Positions 23,431 through 32,714 of a stretch of 47,135 nucleotides of DNA are shown one piece after another. The translations under genes were made by a program, and so were the position numbers. The stretch comes from an uncultured Collinsella sp. (GTDB taxonomy: Bacteria; Actinomycetota; Coriobacteriia; Coriobacteriales; Coriobacteriaceae): assembly GCA_900757185.1 (NCBI GenBank), contig CAAEMX010000041.1, positions 1 to 47,135 of the forward strand, given 5' to 3'. Below the pieces are notes generated by a model that did no database searches, was not told where the DNA came from, and worked only from the letters and a program-made list of their open reading frames with translations. Numbering within the stretch: the stretch's first letter is position 1; each line of letters begins with the position of its first letter.

Positions 23431-24108
23431 CTAGTCCAGGTCGTCGGCGGCAAAGTTGTCGATCGGGGCGAAGGGATCGGCCACGGGGACAACCGGATCG
23501 GCGACGGGCAGCGGCTCGGCGGCGGGAACGGTCACCGCGGGAGAAGCGGCAGAACCGACCGGCGTGGAGGCCATGAGGTCGGCCGGGAAGGAGTTCTGGG
23601 CGTCGTCCATAAAGTGCTGGATGAGCTTGAGATACTCGGCCTTGAACTCCTCGCGGGAAGCCTTCAGACGGTCGATTTCCTCGAGCTCGGCCTGCTTCTC
23701 GGTCAGAGCCTGGCGGATAACCTCGCGGGCCTTGGCGTCAGCCTCGTTGCGGATGCGATCAGCGTTCTCGTTGGCGTCGTTGACAATTGCCTCGGCGGTC
23801 TGCTGGGCAGCGATCAGGGCAGCGGAGATCTGACGCTCCTGAGCGGAGAAGTCAGGGGCGGGAGCAGCCACAGGAGCAGCGGGAACGGCCTGAGCGGCGG
23901 TATCCTGGGCCTGGGCAAGCTGAGCCTGCGCGTCGGCAAGCTGCTGCTCGGTGGCGGTCAGGCGACCCTTAAGATCAACGATCTTGGCAAGCATAGCGTC
24001 AACCTCGGAGGACAGCGTCTCCAAGAAGACGTCGACCTCGGCAGGATCGTAGCCACGCTTGGCCTCAGAGAAAGTCTGAGCCTGGATGTCTGCAGGGGTA
24101 ATAGCCAT
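23431..24108 (-). CDS. divIVA: DivIVA domain protein
   Basis: DivIVA-type proteins bind curved membrane at poles and septa and organise growth or division. The 225-residue protein has the lipid-binding N-terminus (MAITPADIQAQTFSEAKRGYDPAEVDVFLE in part, residues 1-30), a first coiled coil to about 70, and an Ala/Pro/Gln linker. A second long coiled coil (about 90-165) ends in a proline- and acid-rich tail. The ATG follows AAGGAGA. It is the last gene of the ylmE-sepF-ylmG-divIVA string, and a strong terminator follows. Confidence 0.92.
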   Translation of the reverse strand: MAITPADIQAQTFSEAKRGYDPAEVDVFLETLSSEVDAMLAKIVDLKGRLTATEQQLADAQAQLAQAQDTAAQAVPAAPVAAPAPDFSAQERQISAALIAAQQTAEAIVNDANENADRIRNEADAKAREVIRQALTEKQAELEEIDRLKASREEFKAEYLKLIQHFMDDAQNSFPADLMASTPVGSAASPAVTVPAAEPLPVADPVVPVADPFAPIDNFAADDLD

Positions 24109-24169
24109 AACAAGTCTCCTTTTTCATCGCCTCGGCGCTACACGCCCGACGTAAGTTACTAAGTCAGTT

Positions 24170-24451
24170 CTATACGAGTATACCTATAAGAAGCTGCAGA
24201 ATCAGCCTCTGCACCAACTGCAACGCAATAATCGCAACGACCGGCGAAAAATCAACGCCGCCCATCGGCGGGATAAACCGACGAAAGAGGTTGAGCCACG
24301 GGCCGCAGACGCTATCGAGCACTGCAGCGATATCCTGCAGCAGGCCGCCCTGCTTCATGGGAATCCACGTCATAAAGCAATAGACTACGATGAGCGTGGA
24401 GTAGAAGTTGAACAGCGTGTTGACCAGCTGGACAATGGTGTAGATGTTGAT
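24170..24451 (-). CDS. yggT: YggT/YlmG family membrane protein, probable non-standard start
   Basis: YlmG/YggT proteins have two membrane helices and affect division or nucleoid shape. The frame encodes the usual layout: a first helix (NTLFNFYSTLIVVYCFMTW), then the amphipathic GPWLNLFRRFIPPMGGVDFSP and a second helix (VVAIIALQLVQRLILQLL). The only ATG (24373) would remove the first helix. Upstream, in frame, no ATG, GTG or TTG occurs before the sepF stop (24475-24473). GAGGAG (24463-24458) lies 6 nt before an ATC (24451), so an ATC or ATT start, or sepF readthrough, is inferred. A sequencing error is also possible. The stated start is a best guess, and the C-terminal part is certain. Confidence 0.75.
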   Translation of the reverse strand: MNIYTIVQLVNTLFNFYSTLIVVYCFMTWIPMKQGGLLQDIAAVLDSVCGPWLNLFRRFIPPMGGVDFSPVVAIIALQLVQRLILQLLIGILV

Positions 24452-24472
24452 GAGAATCTCCTCGTCTTGGGT

Positions 24473-25195
24473 TTACTTAAGGTAGCCGTCGGCACGAAGC
24501 TTCTTGAGGTCCGAATCCTTAACCTCGCAGCCGGCGGGCAGCACCATGAATACGCGATCGCCCACTTCTTTGACCGTGGCGCCCAGGCCACAGGCAAAGC
24601 CATAGCTAAAGTCCAGGACGCGCTTGGCGACCTCGGTGCGAACGCCAACAAAAATCAGTGCGACAGGCTGCTTGGTGCGAACGCGGCGCACCACGGTCTC
24701 CACGTCGTCATAGCTCTCGGGGCGCAGGACATAGGCCGGCAGCTGCGGCGTGGCGTTGATGATATTGCTCGCATAGGCCGAGGCATCGCTCGGTGCAGGC
24801 GCGGGTGCAGCGGCGGCACGGGCGCGGGTGTTCTCGGCGTAGCTCGACGGCGTGTCATAGGCACCAGGACGATAACCGCTCGCAACGCTGTCCTGCGAGC
24901 GCGAAGGCGGGTTATACGTCGTGGCATGGCGGGAGTCATCGCCGACCAGCTGACCGGAGCGCGTATACACGGCAACCGACTCAGCTTCACCGCGGCGCGT
25001 CTGACCAAGCAGGCCGTTGCTCGGCTCGTCTTGGGTGTAGAAGCCCTCGCCCGAAGCACCGCTGTAGCCGTTGCCCTGATAACTATCGTCATAGCCGTCA
25101 TCGTAGCCGTAGTCGTCGTCCTGGCCATAACCCTGGTCGTAACCCTGCTGGCCGCCCAGGTGCATCTTATTTTTAATCTCGTCAAGGAAGCCCAT
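24473..25195 (-). CDS. sepF: SepF cell-division protein with extended linker
   Basis: SepF anchors FtsZ to the membrane, the job FtsA does elsewhere, and no ftsA is present here. The 240-residue protein has the membrane-binding amphipathic N-terminus MGFLDEIKNKMHLG and a very long disordered linker (about 16-150). The linker is first Gly/Tyr/Asp-rich, then Ala/Pro/Ser-rich. The FtsZ-binding core (about 153-240) contains SYDDVETVVRRV and LDFSYGFACGLGATV. The start at 25195 follows GAGAGGA. The linker is longer than in Bacillus SepF. yggS lies 60 bp upstream and yggT follows directly. Confidence 0.93.
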   Translation of the reverse strand: MGFLDEIKNKMHLGGQQGYDQGYGQDDDYGYDDGYDDSYQGNGYSGASGEGFYTQDEPSNGLLGQTRRGEAESVAVYTRSGQLVGDDSRHATTYNPPSRSQDSVASGYRPGAYDTPSSYAENTRARAAAAPAPAPSDASAYASNIINATPQLPAYVLRPESYDDVETVVRRVRTKQPVALIFVGVRTEVAKRVLDFSYGFACGLGATVKEVGDRVFMVLPAGCEVKDSDLKKLRADGYLK

Positions 25196-25255
25196 GGTTG
25201 TGTCCTCTCGCGGTTTAGTGCAGGCGCCCCGATAATCAGTGCGCACTTCAGAGCC

Positions 25256-25993
25256 TTATTTTACTGCAAACTCCGGGCTAAATACTACCCTGCCCAGGCG
25301 AACGAGCGTAGAGCTCTCCTCAAGGGCAGGCTCAAAGTCCTCGCTCATGCCGCAGGAAAGCTCAGGCAGGTTCAAATCGGGATGCGCCGCCTCCAGCTCA
25401 TCCCTCAGCTCACGAAGCCCCGCAAAGGTGCGGCGTGCCACATCCTTATTCCCCCGGGGCGCCATAGTCATAAGCCCCTGTACGCAAATTCCCTCAAGTT
25501 CCGCAAGCTCACCCGCGGCGGCGCGAATCTCATCGGGCGAAAAGCCTCCCTTCGACTCCTCACCACTCACATTGACCTCGATGAGCACACGCTGGGGGCC
25601 GGCGAGCTCGCCTGCCTCAATCTTGCGGACAGCACGGCTCGAGATCGCCTGTGCCAGATGCAGCGAACCCACCGAGTGAATCAGCTCGGCTGAGCCCAGC
25701 ACCGCATTGATCTTATTGGTCTGCAGGTTGCCGATCATATCGAAGCGCACCTCGGGCAGCTCCGGATGCTCCGCCAGACCCGTGAGCTTGCGAACCAGCT
25801 CCTGCGGGCGGTTCTCGGCAAAATGGCGATACCCCGCCTGGATGGCGGCAACGGTCTCATCGACACCAACGGTCTTGGACACGGCAATGAGGCGCGCGGC
25901 ATCGTGGGGGCGGCCCGCGCGATCGAGCGCCGCATAAAAACGTTCCAGAATCTGCTCGCGGCGAGCGCGCATCAAGTCCAAATAGTTATCCAT
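25256..25993 (-). CDS. yggS: YggS/YlmE family PLP homeostasis protein
   Basis: YggS-type proteins bind pyridoxal phosphate without known catalysis and balance PLP, amino-acid and keto-acid pools. The 245-residue TIM-barrel protein has the PLP lysine in LIAVSKT (Lys40), then HFAENRPQEL, FDMIGNLQTNK, VLIEVNVSGEESKGG, GLMTMAPRG and LSCGMSEDFEPAL, all typical. The ATG at 25993 follows GGAGGCG, and 28 residues of upstream open frame are not homologous. It is the first gene after the inserted Pst system and starts the ylmE-sepF-ylmG-divIVA string. Confidence 0.95.
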   Translation of the reverse strand: MDNYLDLMRARREQILERFYAALDRAGRPHDAARLIAVSKTVGVDETVAAIQAGYRHFAENRPQELVRKLTGLAEHPELPEVRFDMIGNLQTNKINAVLGSAELIHSVGSLHLAQAISSRAVRKIEAGELAGPQRVLIEVNVSGEESKGGFSPDEIRAAAGELAELEGICVQGLMTMAPRGNKDVARRTFAGLRELRDELEAAHPDLNLPELSCGMSEDFEPALEESSTLVRLGRVVFSPEFAVK

Positions 25994-26043
25994 TGCTAAT
26001 CGCCTCCGCTGACAGCCAAACAAGTAGTCCCATGCTAACGCAA

Positions 26044-26075
26044 GAGCGCGGTCCCGCATGTGCAAGGCCGCGCTC
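26044..26075 (-). terminator. Stem-loop between phoU and yggS
   Basis: GAGCGCGG (26044-26051) and CCGCGCTC (26068-26075) form an 8-bp perfect stem, 38 bp past the phoU stop. The T-run on the minus strand is poor, so it may only attenuate transcription into yggS. Confidence 0.45.
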
Positions 26076-26112
26076 ACTTAGGTATTTACAATCTTTCGAC
26101 GAACGGGGTCAC

Positions 26113-26970
26113 TTACTCCTCGTCGTCCTCGCCATCGTCCTCGTCCTCAAGATGATCGAGCAGGTAGCGAAGACCCTCGCTAACCTCGTTGGCGGGCACC
26201 TTGGCAACGTAACGCGCGTCGACGGCGGGCCTCATGATAACACCCTCGCCCGAAGGCACGCGCATGCTCTCGAGCTCATCCTCGTCCACACGGGCGATAT
26301 CGCCGGCGTTCATACGCTGACCAGTCAACAGGAAGGTCAGACGGCAAGCGGCATCGATGGAAATGGAAGCGATGCGATCGAGGTAGCGCGAAACCATGAT
26401 GGCGCGGCGCAGGTCGTCATAGTTGCTGTCGTCGTCCATAAAGTCGCCCGTATCCATACGGTTAAAGGTGCGGAAGAACTTCTCGTAGGCAGCGTGCACT
26501 GGCTCGTCCTCGACGGCCAGGTTGCAGATGATGGACATGTCGTTGGTGACGAGCGCAGAAAGCGAAGAGCCCAGCACCTGGTAGACGGCCTCAGCCTCGG
26601 CCTCAACCGTGCCGACAAGCTCCTTGGGCAGCGAGATGTCGGCCTTGATCATATGACGCGTGGCACGGCAGATCTGACGGACCTTATCGGTCATGCGCTG
26701 CAGGTTAAAGTCGACATAGATGATCGTCTGAAGCAGGCGGAAGTCGGAGGCGACCGGTGACTGCATGGCGATCAGGTTGTAGCAGACGGCCTCCAGGTTG
26801 GCGCAGCGCGCGTCAATCGAAAGCGTGCGCTTCTTGGTCTTGGTGGCGAGCTTGCGGTCGTCGGTCACATAGGCCTTCACGGCATCGTGGAGGGCCAGAT
26901 CGACGGCCTCATAGATGCTCAGCATCTCGTGACGGGCCTCGACGAGCTGACGGGAAAACAGTTTGCGCAT
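26113..26970 (-). CDS. phoU: PhoU phosphate-system regulator
   Basis: PhoU links the Pst transporter to the PhoR kinase and restrains phosphate uptake. The 285-residue protein has two PhoU helical bundles (about 1-105 and 115-215). They carry the metal-contact style stretches CANLEAVCYNLIA and EAEAEAVYQVL, although the usual E(x)xxD pattern is only loosely kept in the second. A C-terminal extension of about 70 residues ends in a strongly acidic tail (LEDEDDGEDDEE), so it is longer than the usual 220-240. The ATG follows TGGAGTG. It is the last gene of pstSCAB-phoU, 92 bp after pstB. Confidence 0.93.
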   Translation of the reverse strand: MRKLFSRQLVEARHEMLSIYEAVDLALHDAVKAYVTDDRKLATKTKKRTLSIDARCANLEAVCYNLIAMQSPVASDFRLLQTIIYVDFNLQRMTDKVRQICRATRHMIKADISLPKELVGTVEAEAEAVYQVLGSSLSALVTNDMSIICNLAVEDEPVHAAYEKFFRTFNRMDTGDFMDDDSNYDDLRRAIMVSRYLDRIASISIDAACRLTFLLTGQRMNAGDIARVDEDELESMRVPSGEGVIMRPAVDARYVAKVPANEVSEGLRYLLDHLEDEDDGEDDEE

Positions 26971-27062
26971 GGTTCACTCCAATCAGTTGGGTGCGGTCAT
27001 GCCGCCCGCACAGTGAATACGCACCGGACTAGGTCCGATCGGCTTGGGACTAGTCGCACCGA

Positions 27063-27866
<804 letters not shown>

Positions 27867-27878
27867 GGGACTCCTTAA

Positions 27879-28784
27879 CTAGCGACGCTTGCGCGACAGG
27901 AAGCGCGCAAACAGGTTGAAGGCCAGAATGATCACCATCAGCAAGAGCGCGGTGCCGTAGGCTGCGTTCATGTTGATGCCATCGTTGGCAAGCAGGTACA
28001 GGTGAACCGTCATGGGGCGGCCGGAATCGAGCGGCGAGATAGGTAGATTGATGGCTTGGCCCATGGTGTAGAGCACCACCGCGGTCTCGCCAATGGCGCG
28101 GCCGATGGCGAGGACGATGCCCGTGGCAATACGGCCAAAGGCAGAAGGAAGCACAATCTTGGAGACAACCTGCCACTTGGTGGCGCCCAGGCCGTACGCG
28201 CCCCAACGGATATAGCGCGGGACGGCGCGAATGGCCTCTTCGGTGGTGCGCATGACGATGGGAAGCATCAAGAGCGCGAGCGCCAGAGCGGCCGAGACCA
28301 TCGAAAGGCCCAGGCCCATGGCCTCGACAAACAAGGCGTAGCCAAACAGGCCCATAACGATGGAGGGCACCGAGGCCAAAGCGTCAGCAGCGTAGCGAAT
28401 GAGCTCGACGACCTTGCCCTGCTTGGCGTACTCGGCCAGATAGACGGCTGCCAGCACAGCAATCGGCGTGCAGATAAGCATGGCGAGCGCCGTCACATAG
28501 ACGGTCGAGACGATCGTGGGCCAAATTCCGCCCTCGGCGTTGACGCCCTGGGGCCAACCGAAGATAAAGTCGAGCGAGATGTGTGGCAGGCCGTTAATGA
28601 CCACATAGGCAATGATAGCGACCAGCACCAGCGTGGTGATGTATGCCGCGGCACGGAACACGCCAAGCATGATCTTGTTGGACAGGTCCTTGTTGATGCG
28701 GCCCTTCTTGCCATGGGAAAGGGCACGCTTGATGCGCTCGCGCGACGAGGTCGTATCGACCGTCGTGTCAACGGAATCGGACAT
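27879..28784 (-). CDS. pstA: Phosphate ABC transporter permease PstA
   Basis: This is one of the two membrane subunits of the Pst importer. The 301-residue protein starts with about 40 polar residues, then has six membrane segments. The EAA-type loop that docks PstB (EEAIRAVPRYIRWGAYGLGATKW) is about two thirds along. The ATG follows GAGGGGGT and lies 3 bp after the pstC stop, so translation is probably coupled. The N-terminal cytoplasmic stretch is longer than in E. coli PstA. Confidence 0.97.
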   Translation of the reverse strand: MSDSVDTTVDTTSSRERIKRALSHGKKGRINKDLSNKIMLGVFRAAAYITTLVLVAIIAYVVINGLPHISLDFIFGWPQGVNAEGGIWPTIVSTVYVTALAMLICTPIAVLAAVYLAEYAKQGKVVELIRYAADALASVPSIVMGLFGYALFVEAMGLGLSMVSAALALALLMLPIVMRTTEEAIRAVPRYIRWGAYGLGATKWQVVSKIVLPSAFGRIATGIVLAIGRAIGETAVVLYTMGQAINLPISPLDSGRPMTVHLYLLANDGINMNAAYGTALLLMVIILAFNLFARFLSRKRR

Positions 28785-28787
28785 AGC

Positions 28788-29714
28788 CTACCCCCTCTTC
28801 TTCTTGGAGATCAGACGGACAATACCCACCAGCGCGGCGGAGATGATAAACAGGACCACGCCCATGCCAAACAGAGCAGAACGGTGGAGGCCCGAGGAAT
28901 AGCTCATGTCGAGCGCGATCTGACTCGTAAGCGTCGAGATGGGACTCGAAATGCTGTCCGGGATGACTGGTGCGTTGCCCACGACCATGAGCACGGCCAT
29001 GGTCTCACCGATGGCGCGACCCATGCCCAAAACGATCGCGTCCACAATGCCCAATTTAGCGGCAGGTAGCACGACCTTGTAGATGGTCTGCCACTTAGTA
29101 GCACCCATGGCATACGATGCCTCGCGAATACCCATGGGAATGGAATTGAGGGCATCGATGGTGAGCGTGGTGATGGTAGGGACGATCATGATGGCAAGCA
29201 CGAACCACGCCGTCAGCGCACCAAAACCAAGACCACCGGTCAGTTGCGCGATAAACGGACGGATGATGATCATGCCAAAGAAGCCATAGATGATAGAAGG
29301 GATGCCGGCCAACAGGTCAACGGCAGGGCTGATGAGCTTGCGCACGCGCTTGCTGGCGATCTCGACCAGATACACGGCCGTGCCCACACCTAGGGGCACA
29401 CCCATGGCGAGCGCACCGACGGTCACCAGACCCGAGCCGGCAAGCAGCGACACGATGCCGTAGTGGCCCTCAGAGGGCGCCCACGTAAAGCTAAAGAAGT
29501 CCGCCAGACCGATGTCGGTAAAGACGGGCAGCGCCGAGTACGTGGTAAAGACAAAAATCAGGATGACGGTAACAACCGCCAAGAACGCGCAGGCAAAGAA
29601 AAACCACTGCAGCGCCTTCTCCTTGATATAGGTGCTGCGCGATACGAGCGCCAGCTCGCGCTTCTTGGGCGCCTGAGCATTCTGCTCAGTCTGGGAGTTT
29701 TCCTGTGCTTCCAT
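28788..29714 (-). CDS. pstC: Phosphate ABC transporter permease PstC
   Basis: This is the partner permease of PstA. The 308-residue protein has a Gln/Asn-rich cytoplasmic start, six membrane segments and the docking loop NSIPMGIREASYAMGATKWQ (most of it near residue 200). The start is set at ATG 29714, one base past the pstS stop, with GGGGAG eight bases upstream inside pstS. A GTG at 29723 would overlap pstS and has a poorer context. Tight spacing shows one operon. Confidence 0.96.
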   Translation of the reverse strand: MEAQENSQTEQNAQAPKKRELALVSRSTYIKEKALQWFFFACAFLAVVTVILIFVFTTYSALPVFTDIGLADFFSFTWAPSEGHYGIVSLLAGSGLVTVGALAMGVPLGVGTAVYLVEIASKRVRKLISPAVDLLAGIPSIIYGFFGMIIIRPFIAQLTGGLGFGALTAWFVLAIMIVPTITTLTIDALNSIPMGIREASYAMGATKWQTIYKVVLPAAKLGIVDAIVLGMGRAIGETMAVLMVVGNAPVIPDSISSPISTLTSQIALDMSYSSGLHRSALFGMGVVLFIISAALVGIVRLISKKKRG

Positions 29715-29715
29715 G

Positions 29716-30552
29716 CTACTCACTCCCCTTCTCGTCGTTGGTGACGGGAATAAAGCCCGCCTCGCGAATCTGCTTGTCCATCTTTTCGGACGTCACGTAG
29801 TCGATGTAATCCTGCGCCTGCTGCGAAGGCGCACCCTTCACAAAGAAGTAAAGGTCGCGCGAGATGGGATAGCCGCCACTCGCGACCGTCTTCTCGGACG
29901 CCTCAACATGATTGACCGAGACGGCCTTGACCGAGGTCTTGGCGTTGAGGCTATCGACGAAGCCCAGCGAAATGTAGCCGATAGCCCCGCGCGAACGAGA
30001 TACCACGTCGCGCACCTGGCCCGTGCCCGAAAGAACGGCGGAGCGGCGATCGAACGGGGTGCCGTCCATCACGATGGTGCGGAAGGCTTCACGCGTGCCA
30101 GACGCCTCATCTCGGTTGATAACCTGAATCCTCAGGTCCTCGCCACCGACTTCTTTCCAGTTGGTGATCTTGCCGGCATAGATATCGCGGAGCTGCTCGG
30201 TCGAGAGGTTATCGACGGGGTTGTCTTCGTTCACGATGACCGCGATACCGTCGTGGGCGATGACGATGGGAGTCAGGCCCAGATCCTGTTCGTCGGCATT
30301 GAGTCCACGGGAGGAGCTGGCGATATCGGCCGTGCCAGCGCTGACGGCTTCGATGCCAGCGGAAGAGCCCAAACCGGAAACGAGCACGTCGATGCCGGTC
30401 TCCTCCTTAAAGCCCTCTGCCGCAATTTCGGCGATAGGAAGGCAGGTCGTGGAGCCGGCCACGGTAATGGAAGAGGCAGAAGATCCCGAAGAACAGGCGC
30501 ACAGCGTAAGCGTAAGCACAGCGGCGCTCAGGACCGATACGATCTTTCTCAT
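29716..30552 (-). CDS. pstS: Phosphate-binding lipoprotein PstS
   Basis: PstS captures phosphate outside the membrane for PstCAB. The 278-residue protein has a lipoprotein signal with lipobox LCAC (modified Cys20), then a Ser/Gly linker. The phosphate-site stretches are VAGSTTCLP, SRGLNADE and RDEASGTREAF. No signal-cleaved soluble form is expected. Its ATG overlaps the TGA of the upstream ylmD gene (ATGA, 30552-30549), and no good ribosome site precedes it. Translation is therefore probably coupled to ylmD, which is unusual for the first gene of a Pst operon. No Pho-type promoter was found, though one could lie inside ylmD. Confidence 0.97.
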   Translation of the reverse strand: MRKIVSVLSAAVLTLTLCACSSGSSASSITVAGSTTCLPIAEIAAEGFKEETGIDVLVSGLGSSAGIEAVSAGTADIASSSRGLNADEQDLGLTPIVIAHDGIAVIVNEDNPVDNLSTEQLRDIYAGKITNWKEVGGEDLRIQVINRDEASGTREAFRTIVMDGTPFDRRSAVLSGTGQVRDVVSRSRGAIGYISLGFVDSLNAKTSVKAVSVNHVEASEKTVASGGYPISRDLYFFVKGAPSQQAQDYIDYVTSEKMDKQIREAGFIPVTNDEKGSE

Positions 30553-31349
30553 AGCATCACGCCGATCGCAGCATGGCGCCCACAGGTGCCGTCCTCGTTA
30601 CGGTAGGAATAAAAGCGGTCGTTCTGACGCACAGTCGAAAGCTGGGTATCCACGATATTATCCGCGTCCACACCGGCATCTACCAGCGCCTCACAAATGG
30701 CAGCGGAAAGATCGAGCATGCGAGAGGCACTCGCATCGATGCAAGAGAACTCGACGGCAAAGCGATCCATGAGTTCCTGGGATACCTCATATTCGTCAGC
30801 CAAGATATGGGGGCCGATATAGGCGGAAACGTCGCTCGCATCGCAGCCGGCAGCATCGCAAAGCGCCTGGCACGCCTTGGCAGAAATACGTGCAATCGTG
30901 CCCTTCCAACCGGAGTGCACCACGGCAAATCCGCCAGGGGCCACCAGCACCACGGGAACGCAGTCGGCAAAGCAGAGCAGCACGGGCACGTCATGGGCCG
31001 TACAGACGATGGCATCGCAGCCCTCGGCAATCTGCTCGCGAACAGCCTCAAGATCGTCGGCGCCGTTCGAAGTCACCGTAACGATATGGTCACCATGTAC
31101 CTGATTGGGCACGAGCAGATTATGCTCGCACTCAGTGGCGCCCATAGCTTCGAGCGCTCGACGACGATTTTCTTGAACAGCAAAGGGGTCATCGCCTACA
31201 TGCGAGCCCAGGTTGAGCGAGGAGTACGCATCTTCAGAAACGCCACCGGTGCGCTCGGTAAAGGCAAAGCGGACATCGGATGTCGCGCCCTCCACCAACG
31301 TAACTCCATCATGGTCGACACGCGAAACGTTGTCCGCACGTGCTGCCAT
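30549..31349 (-). CDS. pgeF: YfiH/YlmD (PgeF) family protein
   Basis: This is a member of the former multicopper-oxidase-like DUF152 family. Homologues act as zinc purine nucleoside phosphorylase/adenosine deaminase, and E. coli PgeF edits peptidoglycan precursors that took up the wrong amino acid. The 266-residue protein has the zinc triad His85 (VPNQVHGD), Cys130 (CFADCVPV) and His145 (AVVHSGWKG). The ATG at 31349 follows AGGAGG. It sits between ftsZ and pstS. In other bacteria it normally leads directly to ylmE-sepF, which here lie beyond the Pst genes. Confidence 0.93.
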   Translation of the reverse strand: MAARADNVSRVDHDGVTLVEGATSDVRFAFTERTGGVSEDAYSSLNLGSHVGDDPFAVQENRRRALEAMGATECEHNLLVPNQVHGDHIVTVTSNGADDLEAVREQIAEGCDAIVCTAHDVPVLLCFADCVPVVLVAPGGFAVVHSGWKGTIARISAKACQALCDAAGCDASDVSAYIGPHILADEYEVSQELMDRFAVEFSCIDASASRMLDLSAAICEALVDAGVDADNIVDTQLSTVRQNDRFYSYRNEDGTCGRHAAIGVML

Positions 31350-31500
31350 ACTAAAGCCTCCTAATAACACAAGTACCGCGGCGTCGCCGCGCAGTCCGCG
31401 TTTATACGGCTGTCATACTTCCTTAAAAGGATACCCGCAGCGGTAGGGACCAAACGTAAAGGGAACGTAAGGAGATTGGAGGCTTTCGTTTACAAACGAG

Positions 31501-31537
31501 AAACAAAACGGGGTGCATCCAAATGGACACACCCCGT
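31501..31537 (-). terminator. ftsZ terminator
   Basis: On the minus strand ACGGGGTG and CACCCCGT pair, with an extra inner TCCA/TGGA stem, followed by TTTTGTTT, 22 bp past the ftsZ stop. It separates ftsZ from ylmD, so ylmD needs its own promoter in 31350-31500. There TATAAA with a weak upstream TTTTAA is the best candidate, and a CGCGGCG/GCCGCG hairpin precedes the ylmD ribosome site. Confidence 0.88.
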
Positions 31538-31559
31538 GCAGGTCGTTGAGAAAAACGAA

Positions 31560-32714
31560 CTAGAAGCTACCGCGCTTCAGGAAGTCGGGAAGCTCGAACT
31601 GGTCGTTGCCAAAGTTGGGCAGCTCGGTACCACCGACGTTGCGGGTCGGAGCGGCCTGAGCCGGGCTGGCAGCCGGAGCGGTGCGCTGCGGCTCAGCGGA
31701 GGCAGCGGCCTTGCTCTGAGACTGCTGAGCAGCAAAGAGCTCATCCTGACGGTTGACGTTGGAGTCGGAGAAGCCCGTAGCGATGACGGTGATACGCACC
31801 TGATCGCCCAGGGACTCGTCGACAACGGTACCGAAGATGATGTTGGCCTCGGGGTCGACGGCGTTGGCGACAACGTCGGCGGCGTCGCTGATCTCCTGGA
31901 TGCCCAGGTCCTTGGAACCGGCGATGGAGAGCAGCACGCGCGTGGCACCATCGATGGAGCTCTCGAGCAGCGGGCTGGAGATGGCCTGCTGGGCAGCGTC
32001 GACGGCACGAGTATCCCCAGAAGAGGTACCGATACCCATCATGGCGGTACCGGCCTGCTTCATGATGGTCTTAACATCGGCGAAGTCCAGGTTGATGATA
32101 CCGGGGACGGTGATGAGGTCGGTGATGCCCTGGGTGCCCTGGGAAAGGACGCCATCGGCAATCGCGAAGGCCTCGAGCATGGTGGTCTTCTTCTCGGCGA
32201 TGTCGAGCAGCTTATCGTTAGGGATGACGATCATGGTGTCGACGCAATCGGAGAGGGTCTTGATGCCCTCCTCGGCGCTCTTCTTGCGCTTGCGGCCCTC
32301 GAAGGTGAAGGGCTTGGTCACGACGGCGACAGTCAGTGCGCCGACCTCGTTCATCGCGATATCGGCAACGATGGGAGCAGCGCCGGTACCGGTGCCGCCG
32401 CCCTCGCCGCAGGTGATAAACACCATGTCGGCGCCAGCGAGCGCCTCGGCGATGTCGTCGCGGGACTCATCGGCAGCCTTGCGGCCAACCTCGGGATTGG
32501 CGCCGGCGCCCAGGCCGCGGGTAAGGTCGGTGCCGATGTGCACCTTGATATCGGCATCAGAGATCGCGAGTGCCTGAGCATCGGTGTTGATGGCAACAAA
32601 CTCGACGCCGCGGATGCCCTCTTCGATCATTCGATTGACCGCGTTGGTACCGCCGCCGCCGACGCCGACCACCTTAATGACGGCAAGGTAGTTGTTGATC
32701 TCTGTCTCGTGCAT
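31560..32714 (-). CDS. ftsZ: Cell-division GTPase FtsZ
   Basis: FtsZ polymerises into the division ring. The 384-residue protein has the nucleotide-binding core (GVGGGGTNAVNRM; GTP tubulin signature GEGGGTGTGAAP near residue 100; T7 loop LDFADVKTIM). A Gln/Ala/Pro linker follows, and the C-terminal peptide FELPDFLKRGSF binds SepF or other partners. The ATG at 32714 follows GGAGGA, and ten upstream residues are excluded. It is the last core dcw gene, with a 199-bp spacer before it and a terminator behind it. Confidence 0.98.
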   Translation of the reverse strand: MHETEINNYLAVIKVVGVGGGGTNAVNRMIEEGIRGVEFVAINTDAQALAISDADIKVHIGTDLTRGLGAGANPEVGRKAADESRDDIAEALAGADMVFITCGEGGGTGTGAAPIVADIAMNEVGALTVAVVTKPFTFEGRKRKKSAEEGIKTLSDCVDTMIVIPNDKLLDIAEKKTTMLEAFAIADGVLSQGTQGITDLITVPGIINLDFADVKTIMKQAGTAMMGIGTSSGDTRAVDAAQQAISSPLLESSIDGATRVLLSIAGSKDLGIQEISDAADVVANAVDPEANIIFGTVVDESLGDQVRITVIATGFSDSNVNRQDELFAAQQSQSKAAASAEPQRTAPAASPAQAAPTRNVGGTELPNFGNDQFELPDFLKRGSF

